Part shown: positions 1 through 12,589 of the stretch, piece after piece | Layout of the letters: the number at the start of each line of letters is the position of its first letter | Numbering within the stretch: the first letter of the stretch is position 1 | Assembly: GCF_032854445.1 (NCBI RefSeq) | Contig: NC_088295.1 | Location: forward strand, 3,844,501-3,908,500 | Direction of reading: 5' to 3' | Length of the DNA: 64,000 bases | Source of the DNA: Liolophura sinensis | Lineage: Eukaryota; Mollusca; Polyplacophora; Chitonida; Chitonidae | The notes under the pieces: generated by a model | What the model was told of the DNA's origin: nothing | What the model saw: only the letters and a program-made list of their open reading frames with translations | Databases searched by the model: none | Position numbers and translations under genes: made by a program

Positions 1-799
1 CATACCTATAACAGATCAACAGTCAATACACCGTTAGGAGTTATGATTGTGAATATGTGATACCCGTATCTTGTCAAATGGCATGACGTACAATTCAACT
101 ACTCAACTTATGAACAGTGACGCTGTTATACACATTGTTATACACATTGTTATACACATTGTTAAACACATACAATAAGTTCGACAGAGTGAGCGTCGTA
201 CTTAACAATTTTTTCAGTCATATAAAGACGAAGGCATCCTTAGGGTGCATGTACGTGTACTGTGCCTCCTTGATGCAGGACGGATTTCCACCGCTCTTTT
301 ATCTAGTGCTGCTTCACGGAGACGCCTTACCGTAGGCAAGTAAGGTGCACTGCCCGAGCCATTATACTGATACAGATAAACCAGTTGTTGCACTATCCCC
401 TTCATGCTGAATGTCAAGTGAAAAAGTTACAGCTTCCTCTTTTAAGGTCTTCGGTGCGACTTGGCCCAAGATTGACCCTGGATCTACCACTCCCGAAGCG
501 GACGCACTACCACCTGTGCTGTCGGGGCCGGTGAGTTCAATGGTGGGCATCTAGCTACCAGTTACCTACAGATTTGTACTTCCAGAAAGAAATTTCCAGG
601 TACACCTACTTGGACTAAAGTTTTTCCTTTACTTTGTGTAATTCTCTCTACTGGCTACTTCTGAAGGGTTGACTCGTATTCAAGAATATAACGAAAGCCC
701 TTATGTCCAGGCTATCAACCAATTTGCAGGAAGCTAAAAGCAACCATCGTGAATATTCATCCCAGACAAAATACCTTTACCTGTTATAATACTTTTACT
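1..799. other. No gene recognised; short 12-bp repeat
   Basis: I see no supported gene here. Four tandem copies of a 12-bp unit (TGTTATACACAT) lie at about 124-171, the last copy diverged. Around 362-550 the minus strand has a GC-richer open stretch, but with no recognisable domain or splice context. Confidence 0.6.
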
Positions 800-1935
800 T
801 TTATGTCTTTTAGACACCAAACACTCTCCCACATAGACCACAAAACACTTCCCCCCCAGCTAGACCCCTAAACACTCTCCCACAGCTAGATCCCCAAACA
901 AACACTTCCCACACAGTCAGATCCCAAACACTCTCCCACAGCTACATCCCCAATCACTCCCCACACAGTCAGACCCCAAACACTCTCCCACAGCTAGATC
1001 CCCAAACAAACACTCCCCACACAGTTAGATCCCAAACACTCTCCCACAGCTAGATCCCCAAACACTCCCCACACAGTCAGACCCCAAACACTCTCCCACA
1101 GCTAGATCCCCAAACACTCCCCACACAGTCAGACCCCAAACACTCCCCACACAGTCAGACCCCAAAAACTCTCCCACAGCTAGATCCCCAAACACTCCCC
1201 ACACAGTCAGACCCCAAACACTCTCCCACAGCTAGATCCCCAAACACTCACCTACAGCTAGACCACCAGACACTCCACACACCTACACCATCAAACACTC
1301 CTCCACCCACACAGCTAGACCCCCAAACACACCAACACAGTTGGAGCACCAATCACTTCCCCCACAGCTACACTGTTAAACACTTCCCCACAGCTACACT
1401 GCCAAACACCACTCCCCACACAGCTAGACCCCCAAACACTCCACCACAGCTACACTGCCAGACACTTCCCCACAGCTACACCACCAAACACTCCCCACAG
1501 TTACACCACCAAATACTCCCCACACAGCTAGACCCTCAAACACTCCCCCACAGCTATAACACCAAATACTCCCCACACAGCTAGACCCCCAAATACTCCC
1601 CACACAGCTAGATCCCCAAACACTTCCAAAAATCAGCTAGATCCCCAAATACTCCCACACAGCTAGATCCCCAAACACTTCCCCACAGCACACCGCCAAA
1701 TACTTCCCCCACATCTAGACCCCCAAACACGCCTCCACAGTTACACCACCAAATACTCCCCACACAGCTACACCACCAAACACTCCCCACACAGCTAGAC
1801 CCCCAAACACTTCCCCCACAGCTAGACCACCAAATCCTCCCCACACAGCTAGACCTCCAAACACTTCCCCACACAGCTAGACCCCCAAACACTTCCGAAC
1901 AGCTAGACCCCCAAACACTTCCCTCAGCTATCCAA
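800..1935. repeat. C-rich minisatellite
   Basis: About 1.1 kb of diverged tandem units built on CACAGCTAGACCCC and CAAACACTCCCCA. A higher-order alternation of 'CACAGTCAGACCCC' and 'CACAGCTAGATCCC' is visible at 930-1250. The 125-codon minus-strand open frame at 1608-1985 consists mostly of these repeats (Gly/Ser/Val/Trp-rich) and is not a gene. Confidence 0.9.
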
Positions 1936-3061
1936 GGAACAGAAAGATATAACAATCCACAAGTCATATTAACATAAAGTGTCACTATTGTTTTATTCTT
2001 ACAAATTTGGAAAACCTTACAAACACTATCTGTGAGTGATGTTTACCTCAGCAGGTCTTTTTTTTTCTTTTTACAGGTCTTCATTGTTTTGTTCCTAAAT
2101 TTTCACAACTATCACTATTAATATCTCAGCAGTGAAGTTCAAGAGATTTGCAAGCAGCCACATCCAGTGTGGATAATTACTCACGCTAATTTGCCAGCAC
2201 CATGCTTGTTGTTGAAGACACTGAGGGACTGAATCTCCCCATATGAATTGAAACGCTTGGTTAGTAATTTCTGGAAAAGAAAAAAAGTAAAGAAAAATAC
2301 ATTCATCTCCGACAATACAGTAAATGTCATATTCGGACATGGCAGCCTCATAAAATATGACTACCCAGAATGCAACTCGCCTCTGAGCATTCAAACTGCG
2401 CAAACACTAAAACTTAGTTTCAGGTGTTCAGAAGTATTAGCTAAAGCAGACAGACCTACATATGTAGGTCAATCAATCAGACAAAGTATTAGCAACGTGT
2501 CCTGTGCAAGCCTTTACTTCTCCTTTTGCCAACTTGACCAAACTCATCAGAAATGTTTTAGCCTGGTTAACTATCATCTAGTTACAACAAAATTCACAAC
2601 TTAAGATCAGAAACTCAAAACAAAGCAGTGGGTCAATCAACTTAAATTTTGTAGGAAGGCTACCAATGATCTCACCTGTAGGAGATGCAAGCACAAAATT
2701 TCAGGTCAAAGTGCCAAAGTCAATTTTTGGCAATTTCAGACACACACACATATATGTCTGAAGGCTTTTCTTAGGTTATTTCCCTTGAATTGAACTTATG
2801 CAAGCTTTGTTGTTATGATGTAGATGTCAGGGTCCCAACACAATATCGAATATAACAGAAAATGCCTCTGAATCACACTATTCTTATAACATGGTAGGAT
2901 GGTATTGCTTCTCTAATGTGGCAAACAATAAGTGACAACAATTTCGCAAAACTGCAATTACATTCGCAAACTGTGACAAAGGCAACTGGCAGCGCTAGCA
3001 CAACTGTTCCTTACCACATGCATCGGCAAATGGCAAGGTAGCCCTAATTATCTTTCTAGAA
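1936..3061. other. No gene recognised
   Basis: Unique-looking AT-rich DNA. The short open frames on both strands at 2095-2604 overlap each other and lack domain signatures or convincing splice context. Confidence 0.5.
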
Positions 3062-3536
3062 CTTGCAGCAGATATTGTAATAAATCATTCAGAGCAGATA
3101 CTGTGATAAATCGTTCAGAGCAGATACTGTGATAAATCATTCAGAGCAGATATTGTGATAAATCATTCAGAGCAGATATTGTGATAAATCATTTAGAGCA
3201 GATATTGTGATAAATCATTCAGAGCAGATACTGTGATAAATCATTCAGAGCAGATACTGTGATAAATCATTCAGAGCAGATATTGTGATAAATCATTCAG
3301 AGCAGATATTGTGATAAATCATTCAGAGCAGATACTGTGACAAATCATTCAGAGCAGATACTGTGATAAATCATTAGAGCAGATATTGTGATAAATCATT
3401 TAGAGCAGACATTGTGATAAATCATTCAGAACAGACATTGTGATAAATCATTCAGAGCAGATACTGTGATAAATCACTTAGAGCAGACATTGTGATAAAT
3501 CATTCAGAGCAGATATTGTGATAAATCATTTAGAGT
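3062..3536. repeat. 26-bp minisatellite, about 18 copies
   Basis: Tandem copies of a 26-bp unit (GATAAATCATTCAGAGCAGA followed by TATTGT or TACTGT). The copies differ mainly at TATT/TACT and CATTC/CATTT, and one copy near 3373 has lost a base. No open frame runs through it. Confidence 0.92.
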
Positions 3537-4069
3537 TTCAGTGTATATGACACACGTGATGTGAGCAGTACATGCCCACAAAATGGTAGGTTGGAGAAGA
3601 TGTGTTGAGGATTTCGTTCGTCAAAATACTGTTCGAAGTGAGCTCAGCAGGCAAAAAAAACTAACTGTGGTCAAGTAGAGAACGATTACAACTGCTTGGA
3701 TGAAGGGGAAACGAGAAGATAGGGTGGGTAAATTTGCCCTAACAGTGTTATTTCGAAACTCTTAATGATTTTAAATGCAGTGACTTCTGACAAGAATTGC
3801 AGATGCTGTCAGGTGTGTTAAAAATTGCAGATGCCGTCAGACGGGCCACAATATCTGCAGCAAGTTCTAGTCTGAAAATTCAGGCTAATGGCGAGGTGTC
3901 TGTGTGCTAGCCCGTGTACTGATAGTAGGGCCGTTGTTGGTTGGGAAACTTCTTGCTGGCAGCTTGGCCTGTCATGCGTTGGTTGTCATAAGCACAAAGC
4001 TACTGCCTGTGTTAGTCACTTAAGTTATACTAGTTCTATCCCCCTATAAAAGCCCTAACTTACAGGGCA
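3537..4069. other. No gene recognised
   Basis: Non-repetitive intergenic DNA in which I see no supported feature. Confidence 0.5.
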
Positions 4070-4560
4070 CTCCTCAAGGTGCTGTCCTCAACATACATGT
4101 ACTGTTGTTGCCTGTAGCATGATGTGATAGTCTCCCATTCCTGTCCATTTCTGTGAGTGAGATATGTCAGTTTAGTAATAAGCTTCACCTTGCAAACATG
4201 CACTGGGCCAAAACTTCTCCGTGCACATGGCAAACATGTTGTGACTGTTCACTCGGCAATACTCGGAGACAGCTGACCGTGCCATCAACTTTTTCCACGC
4301 AGGCCTCCGTATGGGGTAATGCCTTAAGTAGGACAGTTCGGAGTGATGCCGTGCGTTTATAGAGAAACATGGCGCATGAATGATAGATGATGGTCGCAGG
4401 TCATGCACACTGAGAAGTTTTGGTCCAGTGCACGTTTGCAAGGTGTGGCGTATCACCAAACTGACATATGTTGGGCGTAGACATGGACAGGGATTACGGA
4501 CAACCACATTATTCAGCTGACAGATTAATCTTCAGAATGTTGAGGACAGTGCACTGTGAA
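4070..4560. repeat. Long imperfect inverted repeat (foldback/MITE-like)
   Basis: The left arm (about 4070-4230) and the reverse complement of the right arm (about 4405-4560) align along their length. Shared blocks include GTCCTCAACAT, CCTGTCCAT, ATATGTCAGTTT, CACCTTGCAAAC and CCAAAACTTCTC. About 170 bp of unpaired sequence separates the arms. The size and arm divergence fit an old foldback or MITE-type element; no transposase or clear target duplication was seen. Confidence 0.6.
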
Positions 4561-5394
4561 CCGAGGGGTTCAGCATGATAATACCACGTTAGAGCTGGCT
4601 CTACTTGACAAATTCTATTTTCTCATGTAATGCCTCGGACGATCCAGTGGTAGAGTTGAAAACTTTAGGGTGCTGTTTCAGTCACGTGGTAGAGTATCTG
4701 AAGCATCTGAAAAAAATGATCAGTGACAGAACAGCAACAATATAAACCTTATAACCCCCTCACTTGACGATTATAGCTTAACATGTGTTTAAATTTCACG
4801 AAATCGTGCCAAAGCTTTTGACATATTAAGAGGTAATCTGTGCCCTCCTCCCCCCCCCCCCCCCCCACAACGCCAACAGCACCAACCAGTTCTCCAACAT
4901 TGTCTGTTTTCGATTTCACTCAGTTTCTTACCTCATTTGTATCTGGTGGCAAATTCCCAACAAAGACATCGTGAGTCACGGTGACACTCTTTGCACCCCT
5001 AAACATTTTCAATTAACACCTTTTCTTAACACCGTATTTATGGAGATATATACATCTACTTGTATCTGGTTTCGCGCGGTCTGTCCATCGACCTTCACGT
5101 GGTGTGGTTATTTTCAGCGCTGCGCCCTCTAAAGCTGCCACTACTGCAATGAGGGGATAACTCTGACATACCTTAGACATACATTGCTGTGTTTGGTATA
5201 AGTTTCGTCTTGGGAAAATGCACTTTAAATAAATTATGGTCTGGATCACCATAAATTTTGAAAATATTTTTAGGGCTAATTTTGAATAAGTACATTTTTA
5301 TTCTGCATAACCACAAAAATACATTGTTTAAAATTTCTGTATCGAGTAGAGTATAGGCCTATTTACATACTGGGATTAAGATAGACTATCTTAA
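4561..5394. other. No gene recognised; poly-C tract
   Basis: Unique DNA with a homopolymeric C run at about 4849-4866. Nothing else can be supported. Confidence 0.5.
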
Positions 5395-5525
5395 TTCCAG
5401 GTACATGTAGGCTTACATTTCACACGACAGATACGTGTAGGCCTACATGTGCACACGACAGATACACGTAGGCCTACATGTGCACACGACAGACACATGT
5501 AGGCCTACATATGCACACGACAGAA
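5395..5525. repeat. 31-bp tandem repeat with palindromic core
   Basis: Four copies spaced 31 bp apart. Three contain the palindrome GTAGGCCTAC followed by ATGTGCACACGACAGA or a close variant. The first copy is mutated (GTAGGCTTAC). Confidence 0.8.
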
Positions 5526-6301
5526 GAAAGTGCTGTAATCATTTACATAGATAAATGGGCTAGATCTACAAACGCTACTGTACCTGTTACAAGTACCTGA
5601 CAAGGTCTACGATATTGAGATGCCATCGAATTACGAACAGAAGAGAGCTGTTAATGTCAGTAACTATGCACCTGGCATTATTATAATGTAGGACTATACT
5701 AAAAATGTTATCAGGGATAAAGTTGCCTGATGTAGATGCTTTTGACTGCTATTAAGACAAGTGTATATACGACATGAAACTATACTCCAAATATTTATAC
5801 ATGTAGGCCTATATATATATACTTGGGATATTACGTCGTACTTAACAAGTTTTCAGTCATATGACGACGAGGAGTGGTTTGGTGTATGTACATATACTAT
5901 GTCATCTTGTGGCAAGACAAGTTCATGCGGCAACTGTAGTATCATGCGGCAACTGTAGTATCATGCGGCAACTGTAGTATCATGCGGCAACTGTAGTATC
6001 ATGCCGAAGACACCAGGCTTGACATCTCACCTGATCACAGTAGACATGTTTATGCTGGTACCGAGCTAACCAGTCCTGTTTCCTTGCTCTAACCTCTCTG
6101 TGCAGGGCACAAAGCGCGACAGCAGCAAGTACCGTTTTCAGTCTTTGGTATGATTTGACCCCGGTTTGATCCCAGAACGGTCCCTATATACATGCTTTTC
6201 GAAAAGTACACATAGGCCTTATATAAGCCTATGCTATAAGTTGAGATGGGTTGACATTGCTCGTGCCCGAAGGCAAATCATTTCAGAGAATTCATTTGAT
6301 T
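5526..6301. other. No gene; 19-bp tandem repeat at 5922-6000
   Basis: Four head-to-tail copies of ATCATGCGGCAACTGTAGT lie at 5922-6000. The rest of the interval shows nothing I can name. Confidence 0.6.
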
Positions 6302-6314
6302 CTTCAGTCGAATG

Positions 6315-6541
6315 TTATTTATTTATTTATTTGACTTGTGTTTTACGTACTCAAGAATATTTCACTTATATATTTCACCGGGGAAAACCCACGACCATCC
6401 GCAGGTTGCTGTCACACCTTCCCACGTACGGAGAGGAAGCCAGCATGAGCTGGACTTGAACTCACAGCGACCGCATTGGTGAGAGGCTTCTGGGTCATTA
6501 CGCTGCGCTAGCGCCCTAACCAACTGAGCCACGGAGGCCTC
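6315..6541 (-). mobile_element. tRNA-derived SINE with 13-bp target duplication
   Basis: On the minus strand the element opens with a tRNA-like head: an A-box region (GTGGCTCAGTTGGTTAG) and a B-box region (GTGAGTTCAAGTCC). It continues into a body containing AAATATTCTTGAGTACG and ends in an (AAAT)n tail at the + strand left edge. A perfect 13-bp direct repeat, CTTCAGTCGAATG, flanks it at 6302-6314 and 6542-6554, which fixes both ends. Related copies lie at 31.1, 43.8-44.2, 51.7, 58.9 and 59.8 kb. Confidence 0.88.
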
Positions 6542-6554
6542 CTTCAGTCGAATG

Positions 6555-7045
6555 ATATACTTATGGTGTCAATATAGAATTTGCATATTTTCATTCGACA
6601 ATTTCATAAAACTATGCTACACTGTTTATACCGCTATGCCTATTATGTATAATCAATGTGACTCTGTGTTTTTATTGTTCTGGCACTCTCTTGGAATATG
6701 GAGGGAGATAATGTACGCATTGAATACACGTTTTTTTTCATTGCATATACGAAAGTTTTCTGTGAGAGACAGGCGACATTTTAATCCTGAGCTTCAGCAA
6801 ATCCCACACTGCTCAATGTAGCTAAGCTATAAGAAGACAAGCAGATGCACGTACAGATAAAGAGAAGTTTAGAAGCAAATAATATAGGATAAACTTGTCA
6901 TATCATTGCCTGTTCTACAGGGAACTGGGTGCTCAAAACCATATTTTGAGATATATAGGCCTAATTTGATCTGCTTGCTCAAGCAGTCGGCGAAAGGTAT
7001 ATATAAGCTCCTGGCCAGTGCATGGTGTCGTGTGTTCGATTCCAG

Positions 7046-7080
<35 letters not shown>

Positions 7081-8889
7081 GGTTCAAATGTAGCTTTATG
7101 TGAGGGATTAGTCAGGAACTGCTACCTGTATGACACAGCTTTATGTCTAGGATTTGTCTGCATGACAAGACGCATTTGATGGTTTAGGGCAGATTCTGCT
7201 GTACTGTTCATTTACCTATGTACATACAGGCCTAAACCTAACCACAGTCGTACATGTACATGCACCAGTATATGTATAAATGGAATGATCTGCTTATTGG
7301 TAGGGCAGAAGAGTCAACTCAATCAAATAAATCAATAAATCAAAAGTAAACGTTATCCAGTTGATCGATAAACTCTATTCAGGTGAGAGCGCCCTTCTTT
7401 TAACACAGTTCATGGTACTTGATCAGAGGCCTACATACGTACAGTACACTGCATATACCAAAATCTTCTCGTTTACATTTTTAGAAGTGTGGGTAGCCAA
7501 TTTTATCATCTCATCCGTGTGCAAAGCTGCATGTCGAATATGATTTGATGGGCATTTGTAGTAAACCAAAATGTTTTTGTGACGTTGAGGGAAATTTCGG
7601 ACGAATTAACGTATAAGAGTTTCTTTAATTATTTTACACTTTTGTGATTTTTCAAGGCGGTTTTAATGCCGACTCTAATTATTTTCTCATTGATATACTA
7701 CATAGGCATATAGCAACAGATGTGTAGAAGCATGTGCCTTGTCTGGCAGCTGCATACATACAGTATGTACAAATACGTAGACTATCTACCCATCTATTGT
7801 GATAATCTATTAGGGCTTTGTCATTTGGAGATTTATCTAACCTGAACAGGGTTAAAAACGAGGGCACAGTATTAAAATAAAATAAACTTCAATCCTGTGG
7901 CGATGCTGCACTCCGATTAGACTGGGCCTACCCGTGGTTTCAACCTCAGATTTGATGAACATGTCCGAAAAAGTAAGTATCGGTACAAATATTGGTTTAT
8001 CCCATGGCCATGATTATCCTCGTTTTTATACTGTTCAACACATCTCTAGTCTGACACACAGTGGAAGGCACATGCATACTCTTAATAGCCTACTTGTCTC
8101 AGCGCTATCCAGGCCTACTTTTTATATAGCATGCCAGTATAGTGTGTTGTTCGGTTCTGATCGTCTATAGGTACATCTATAGCAAAAAGACATTTTTCCG
8201 GTTTTGTCTTGTACAGCCTGTGTACCTGCAGTTTTGCAGTTCTTCTACTTCTGACAACAAACATACACAGCTTATTTAGAGTTGTCTGAAGTGTCTGCTT
8301 AAGTGACCAATGCGCTTCAACAATATGCAGCGGCCAAGTTCTCGATTTTAATATGGGCTATTTTTTGTATTGTATTTATCACCATAAGTATACTTAAAAA
8401 AACATGGCGGAAATAAAGTCACAAAGGGCTTGATCTGTCCCGAGGAAGTACAAGTATGTAAAATGGCGCTGGTTGTAGGTGAATTATAAGTAAATAGTAA
8501 CAATGTAAACGTTTTACATATTCAAGAAAAACAAAGCATTGTTATGTGACAAAAGATATGTTTGAAAATAAGTCAGAATTGTTTCCTCAAGTAATCTTTT
8601 ATTTTGGACTTAAACAGAGAAAGTGAGTCAATAGATTTGAGAGAAATCAGTAGCCTGTTCCATTCCCTAGGGGTCATATTTCGAATTGAGTAGAGAGACG
8701 GTTGGAAGAGTGGAGGGGTCTAAACGGGTTAAGACACTGTGTTCTGGTTGGATAATTGTGTATATCTGATTGTTTTCGAAACATGTTACGGCAGTTCAGG
8801 GGTATTTTATAGGGGTGATATGTTTATATATATTTGTATATTTGTGAGCGATTAATAAAGAAGACTGAAGGATAGAGAATTTTACCGGT
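6555..8889. other. No gene recognised; (TA)n at 7048-7077
   Basis: A (TA)n microsatellite lies at about 7048-7077. An ATG TCC GAA AAA followed directly by GTAAGTAT at 7961-7978 could be a tiny first coding exon, but nothing downstream supports it. No other feature was identified. Confidence 0.45.
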
Positions 8890-9415
8890 AAAATATTCAC
8901 AGATCTGTAGAGAGGGTCTGTATGCTCGAGTCGATTAGATACGTTACTGAAAGTACTATGCGTTTTTGTAACAGGCTCAAGGATCTGAGATGAGAGGAAT
9001 AACTGCTAGCCCATAAAACACAAGCATAATTCAGAAAAGGGGAAACCAAGGAGTTATAAAGTATTAATAAAGTTTGTTGGTTTGTGTTTAACATGGTTAA
9101 TTATGTTGCGAGATACTTTTATGCATATGTAACTGATATGGGATGTAGAGGAAAGTTTGCTGTTAAACATTATACCCACAAATTTAAATTTGGAAACATA
9201 ATCTACAGCTGACACCTGCACAGAAAGCCGAAGGATGTCCTTAGGAGAAGAGGATACGGGTCCGATGACCATATACATTTGGTTTTGTTAATGTTGAACG
9301 ATAGCCAGTTTGAAGTCATCCAGTCACGAATCTTTTCGAGTTCAGCAGACATGGTAGTGACTGCTTCGTTTATATTTCCGGATGAGATACACATACTTGT
9401 GTCGTCGGAGAATAA
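8890..9415 (-). mobile_element. CR1/L2-like LINE, 3' part (end of RT domain)
   Basis: Three minus-strand frames join into the back half of a non-LTR reverse transcriptase. Reading from 9415 leftwards there is an FSDDTS box (the catalytic FADD/YADD position, with Ser for Ala), then DWMTSNWLSFNINKTK, FKFVGIMFNSKL, and the thumb-like YNSLVSPFLNYACVLW. The pieces are in different frames, so the copy is dead. It continues the reading of the 10661-12500 fragment; the two parts are separated by the 9416-10660 insertion. Confidence 0.8.
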
Positions 9416-10660
9416 TTAAGAAGTAATGTTCGCGTCAGGGTAGTCTAACAGTAGTTTTACATCAAATCGATGTGGAAGAGTTTATATTTTAGGTCGAAGG
9501 TCGAAGATAAATATGATTTGCGTTTACTGTATTGTGAAATACAATGGATGGATCACAATTTAAATTTGTAATGATGCAATCTGTACAAAGTTATAGTACA
9601 TTAAACCAGCCCCGTGCACGTTTCACTCAGTGCGCCGTACCAGTTACGTAAAATATACACGTCACACTCATGCATAAAGGTCACATGATGTACCACATTT
9701 GAAGATCTGGGTCAACGGCAATATTTTGGCGGCAGTCAGACAATAGCGTTTGCGGAGAGAAAACATGAGTAAACGGACTGAACATTGTGAGAAAAAAACA
9801 ACAGTATAACTCGGATAAACATCAAACAGGGATTGGGAGTTGAAAAGGGCGATATGCAGCCAGTCCGCAATCCAGAGGATGTGAAGTTGATGTGAACTGT
9901 GCTGTTATTTATTGTTGCATTCTTGAACAGCCCCCAAAACCTTTGAAGCGTGACTGAAAACTGGGATTTTGCCATTTGGATGGTATTGCTACTGTTACGT
10001 GTAACATTATAGTCGACAGAGTCGGGCATTTGCACTGGGAGTGGCGTGACTGACATGGGAATATTTTCACTCAACGGCATTTTCACTTTCAGCATTTTCT
10101 GATATCACACTTGAAACATGCAGGATCGTGCTGATTTCACGGCGTTTTGAAACGGACGGTTTGGTGACATAACTCCGTACACTAGATTCATTGCGGTGGC
10201 CTGTCAGAGACATAACGTCCATCACAAAAACCCCGGCATCAGCAAGAACTGTGGCTGTCGTAGCCCGGAGGCAGTGATTCATGTACCAGCGGCTAAGTTT
10301 TGCATCGCGGGAAATATCAGACATGGATCCGATCTTTTTTAGATCCATTGGTTGATTGCCATTCCACGGTTTGTGGTCGGGATGGGCTTTAAATTATCTG
10401 TAACCTGATACTTTTCTTTAAAATAAACGTTCGCTCCGACAGAAATAGCCATTTTGTTTCTTTGTTTATATTTGCCGTCTGCTTTATTAAATGTAATCAA
10501 CAAACTCTATCCACTCATAGAACTACAATAGACCCGTCCAGAAGTCAAATGCTTCTGTCTCGTGATGGGGGGTATCTAATGACTCAGATAATGTGCACTT
10601 GGCATAGAGCCAAGAAGTGCGTTGTATGTAATAAAATGGAGTCGAAGGGTAATAGAATAA
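9416..10660. mobile_element. Insertion splitting the LINE; carries a Crypton-like recombinase fragment
   Basis: The LINE reading stops at 9415 and resumes at 10661. The 7-bp word AGAATAA is present at both breakpoints (9409-9415 and 10654-10660), consistent with a target duplication or a pre-existing match. The insert contains a minus-strand tyrosine-recombinase C-terminal region. No terminal inverted repeats were found. At 1.24 kb it is too short for a complete Crypton, so it is a truncated or internally deleted copy. Confidence 0.6.
9736..10348 (-). pseudogene. Crypton-like tyrosine recombinase, C-terminal fragment
   Basis: The first frame (10348 to about 10070) contains YMNHCLRATTATVLADAG, then LTGHRNESSVRSYV. 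These match the C-terminal catalytic block of Crypton-type tyrosine recombinases: the Arg of HCLRAT, the His and Arg of TGHRN, and a candidate nucleophile Tyr in RSYV. A second frame (10095-9736) holds the tail, with FKNATINNSTVHINF, a motif found after the catalytic domain in these proteins. The two frames are offset, so at least one frameshift is present. Upstream catalytic residues are missing from the insert. Family assignment is from motif recognition only. Confidence 0.65.
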
Positions 10661-12500
10661 ATAGTTCAGTACAGTGGTGACATTAGTTACGTCGTTGATA
10701 TAATAAAGAAATAAGATGGGCCCTAGGATGGCTCCCTGTGGGTCTCCACAGTCAGCTTGGGCAAAAGAGGAAGCTATGGATTCATGTTGGACACTCTGAG
10801 TTTGTCCAGCTGAATAACTTGACAGCCATAGGAGTGGTTTGTGAAAGCCGTAATGTTTAAGTTTAGTCAGGAGTATCTTGTGATCCACGGTATCAAATGC
10901 TGTAGATAAGTCTAAAAAAAGTAGCAAGACTAGTTTCGTTCTTTTCTCTAGCAGATATAAGAAAATCGTGTAAAGAACATGCTGCATGCACGGTGGAATA
11001 ATGGGCTCGAAAACCATATTGATTAGGCGATATGACATTATTTTCTTCGAGATAATTTGTGATATTGATTGCTGCAATTTTTTCAAATATTTTACTTGTG
11101 GCTGGGAGGACAGATATGGGTCGGTAATTTTCGAGTAGGTTGGGTTCTCCTGACTTATAAATGGGTGTAATTTTAGCAATCTTTCGTGAGTACGGGACGT
11201 AACCACTTTCGAAAGATAACTTAATGATGTGAGCTAACGGAGTAGGAATATACTGGGAAACTAGTCTGAGATCGGACATATCGATACCATCAGTTCCAGA
11301 TGCAGGCGATTTTAAGGAGTCAATTGTCGGAGAAATGGTTGCTTGTGAGACCGGAAAGAAATGGAACGTATTTGAAATTGGCTGACCAAGGTATTGAGAA
11401 TATCCACAAGTAGCATGCAGTATTTTGGATTCAAGTTTAGATGCCATGGCAGAAAAATAATTATCGGAACTGTCGATTATATCTTCTTTGTTAGACACAT
11501 CAGGACTATTTATAGGAAAAGTTTTTGGGAGCGAGTGAGATTTACTTCTGGCAAGTATTTTATTGAAAACTTTCCAAGTGGCCATTATGTCATTATTGCA
11601 CTGTACAATATTTCCGAAATATGTTTTGCGAGAAAATATAATCATACTATTCAGTTTATTTCTGTATTTCCTATATTTATTTCGAGCGTAAATTTGGGGC
11701 GGGAAATTTAAGTTGCTCGCTGTACAGTTTTTGTTTTTTTTTGTTTTTTTGTTTTGTTTTTTTTTCGTTAATTGACGTCAGGAGAGATGGCTTTATCCAT
11801 GGTTTGCGTATTCTTTGACAGGGAACGGCGACAGTCCGCTCAGGGAAAACTTCATCATAAACTTTTTCAAACTTTTCTACAAAAATTTCAAGAACCTCGG
11901 TAACGGTTATTTTCGTTATGACGTCATCCCAGTTAAGGTTTTTAATCATTTCCTTGAACTGACATATCTGAGCAGGTGATTTAGGTCGGTTGGTAAAACT
12001 CTAGGGCGGTCTTGCAGAAATAGGTGTTTAAAAGTATTGAACACAGGTAAATGATCAGAGATATCAGTCAAGAGGATACCTGGAGTGATGTCAGAATCGA
12101 GAAAGTTTAAGAAAATATTGTTGATGAAGGTTGTTGAGCTGTTTGTCACTCTAGTTGGTTTAGTTATTAGAGGGAAAAATAATTACATGTCATGGTTTCC
12201 AAGAATTCCTTGGAGGCGACATGTTTATCAGTGTGAAAAAGATCGATATTAAAATCGCCCATTATAACACATTTTGTGGTAGGCGGAATGTTTCTGACCG
12301 TTAAACTAAGACGCTCGTTAAATATCCCTATATTACGGACTGGGGGCCTGTATACGATGCCCACGGTGTAGCTATCACCTTCAGATTTAATTTCTAAAAA
12401 AACAGTGATTCATATTCATCGCGAAAAGCTTGGTCATACAGGCCGTTACAAAAGTAATTTCTCTCGGTTTTTTTTTCCTGCACAGAAATGGAGCAATAAC
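10661..12500 (-). mobile_element. CR1/L2-like LINE, 5' part (endonuclease and RT fingers/palm)
   Basis: Read on the minus strand from about 12500. The endonuclease region shows VGIVYRPP, the GDFNIDL motif and SDHLPVF, as in APE-type endonucleases of the Jockey/CR1/L2 group. The RT region follows with AKITPIYKSGEPNL, NYRPISVLPATSKIFEKI, NQYGFRAHYST, then motif A FLDLSTAFDTVDHKIL and motif B GDPQGAILGPILF. Several frame changes (near 12165, 11947, 11650 and 10900-11000) show it is dead. The 5' side abuts a (TA)n tract, and the reading continues in the 8890-9415 fragment. Confidence 0.85.
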
Positions 12501-12516
12501 ATACTGAATATATTGC

Positions 12517-12521
<5 letters not shown>

Positions 12522-12586
<65 letters not shown>
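12522..12586. repeat. (TA)n microsatellite
   Basis: About 32 uninterrupted TA dinucleotides immediately upstream of the truncated LINE's 5' side. The Tyr/Ile repeat open frames read through it on both strands are artefacts. Confidence 0.97.

Positions 12587-12589
<3 letters not shown>

Noticed and set aside
1608-1985. 125-codon Gly/Ser/Trp-rich minus-strand frame
   Set aside because: Mostly within the C-rich minisatellite; composition is set by the repeat unit.
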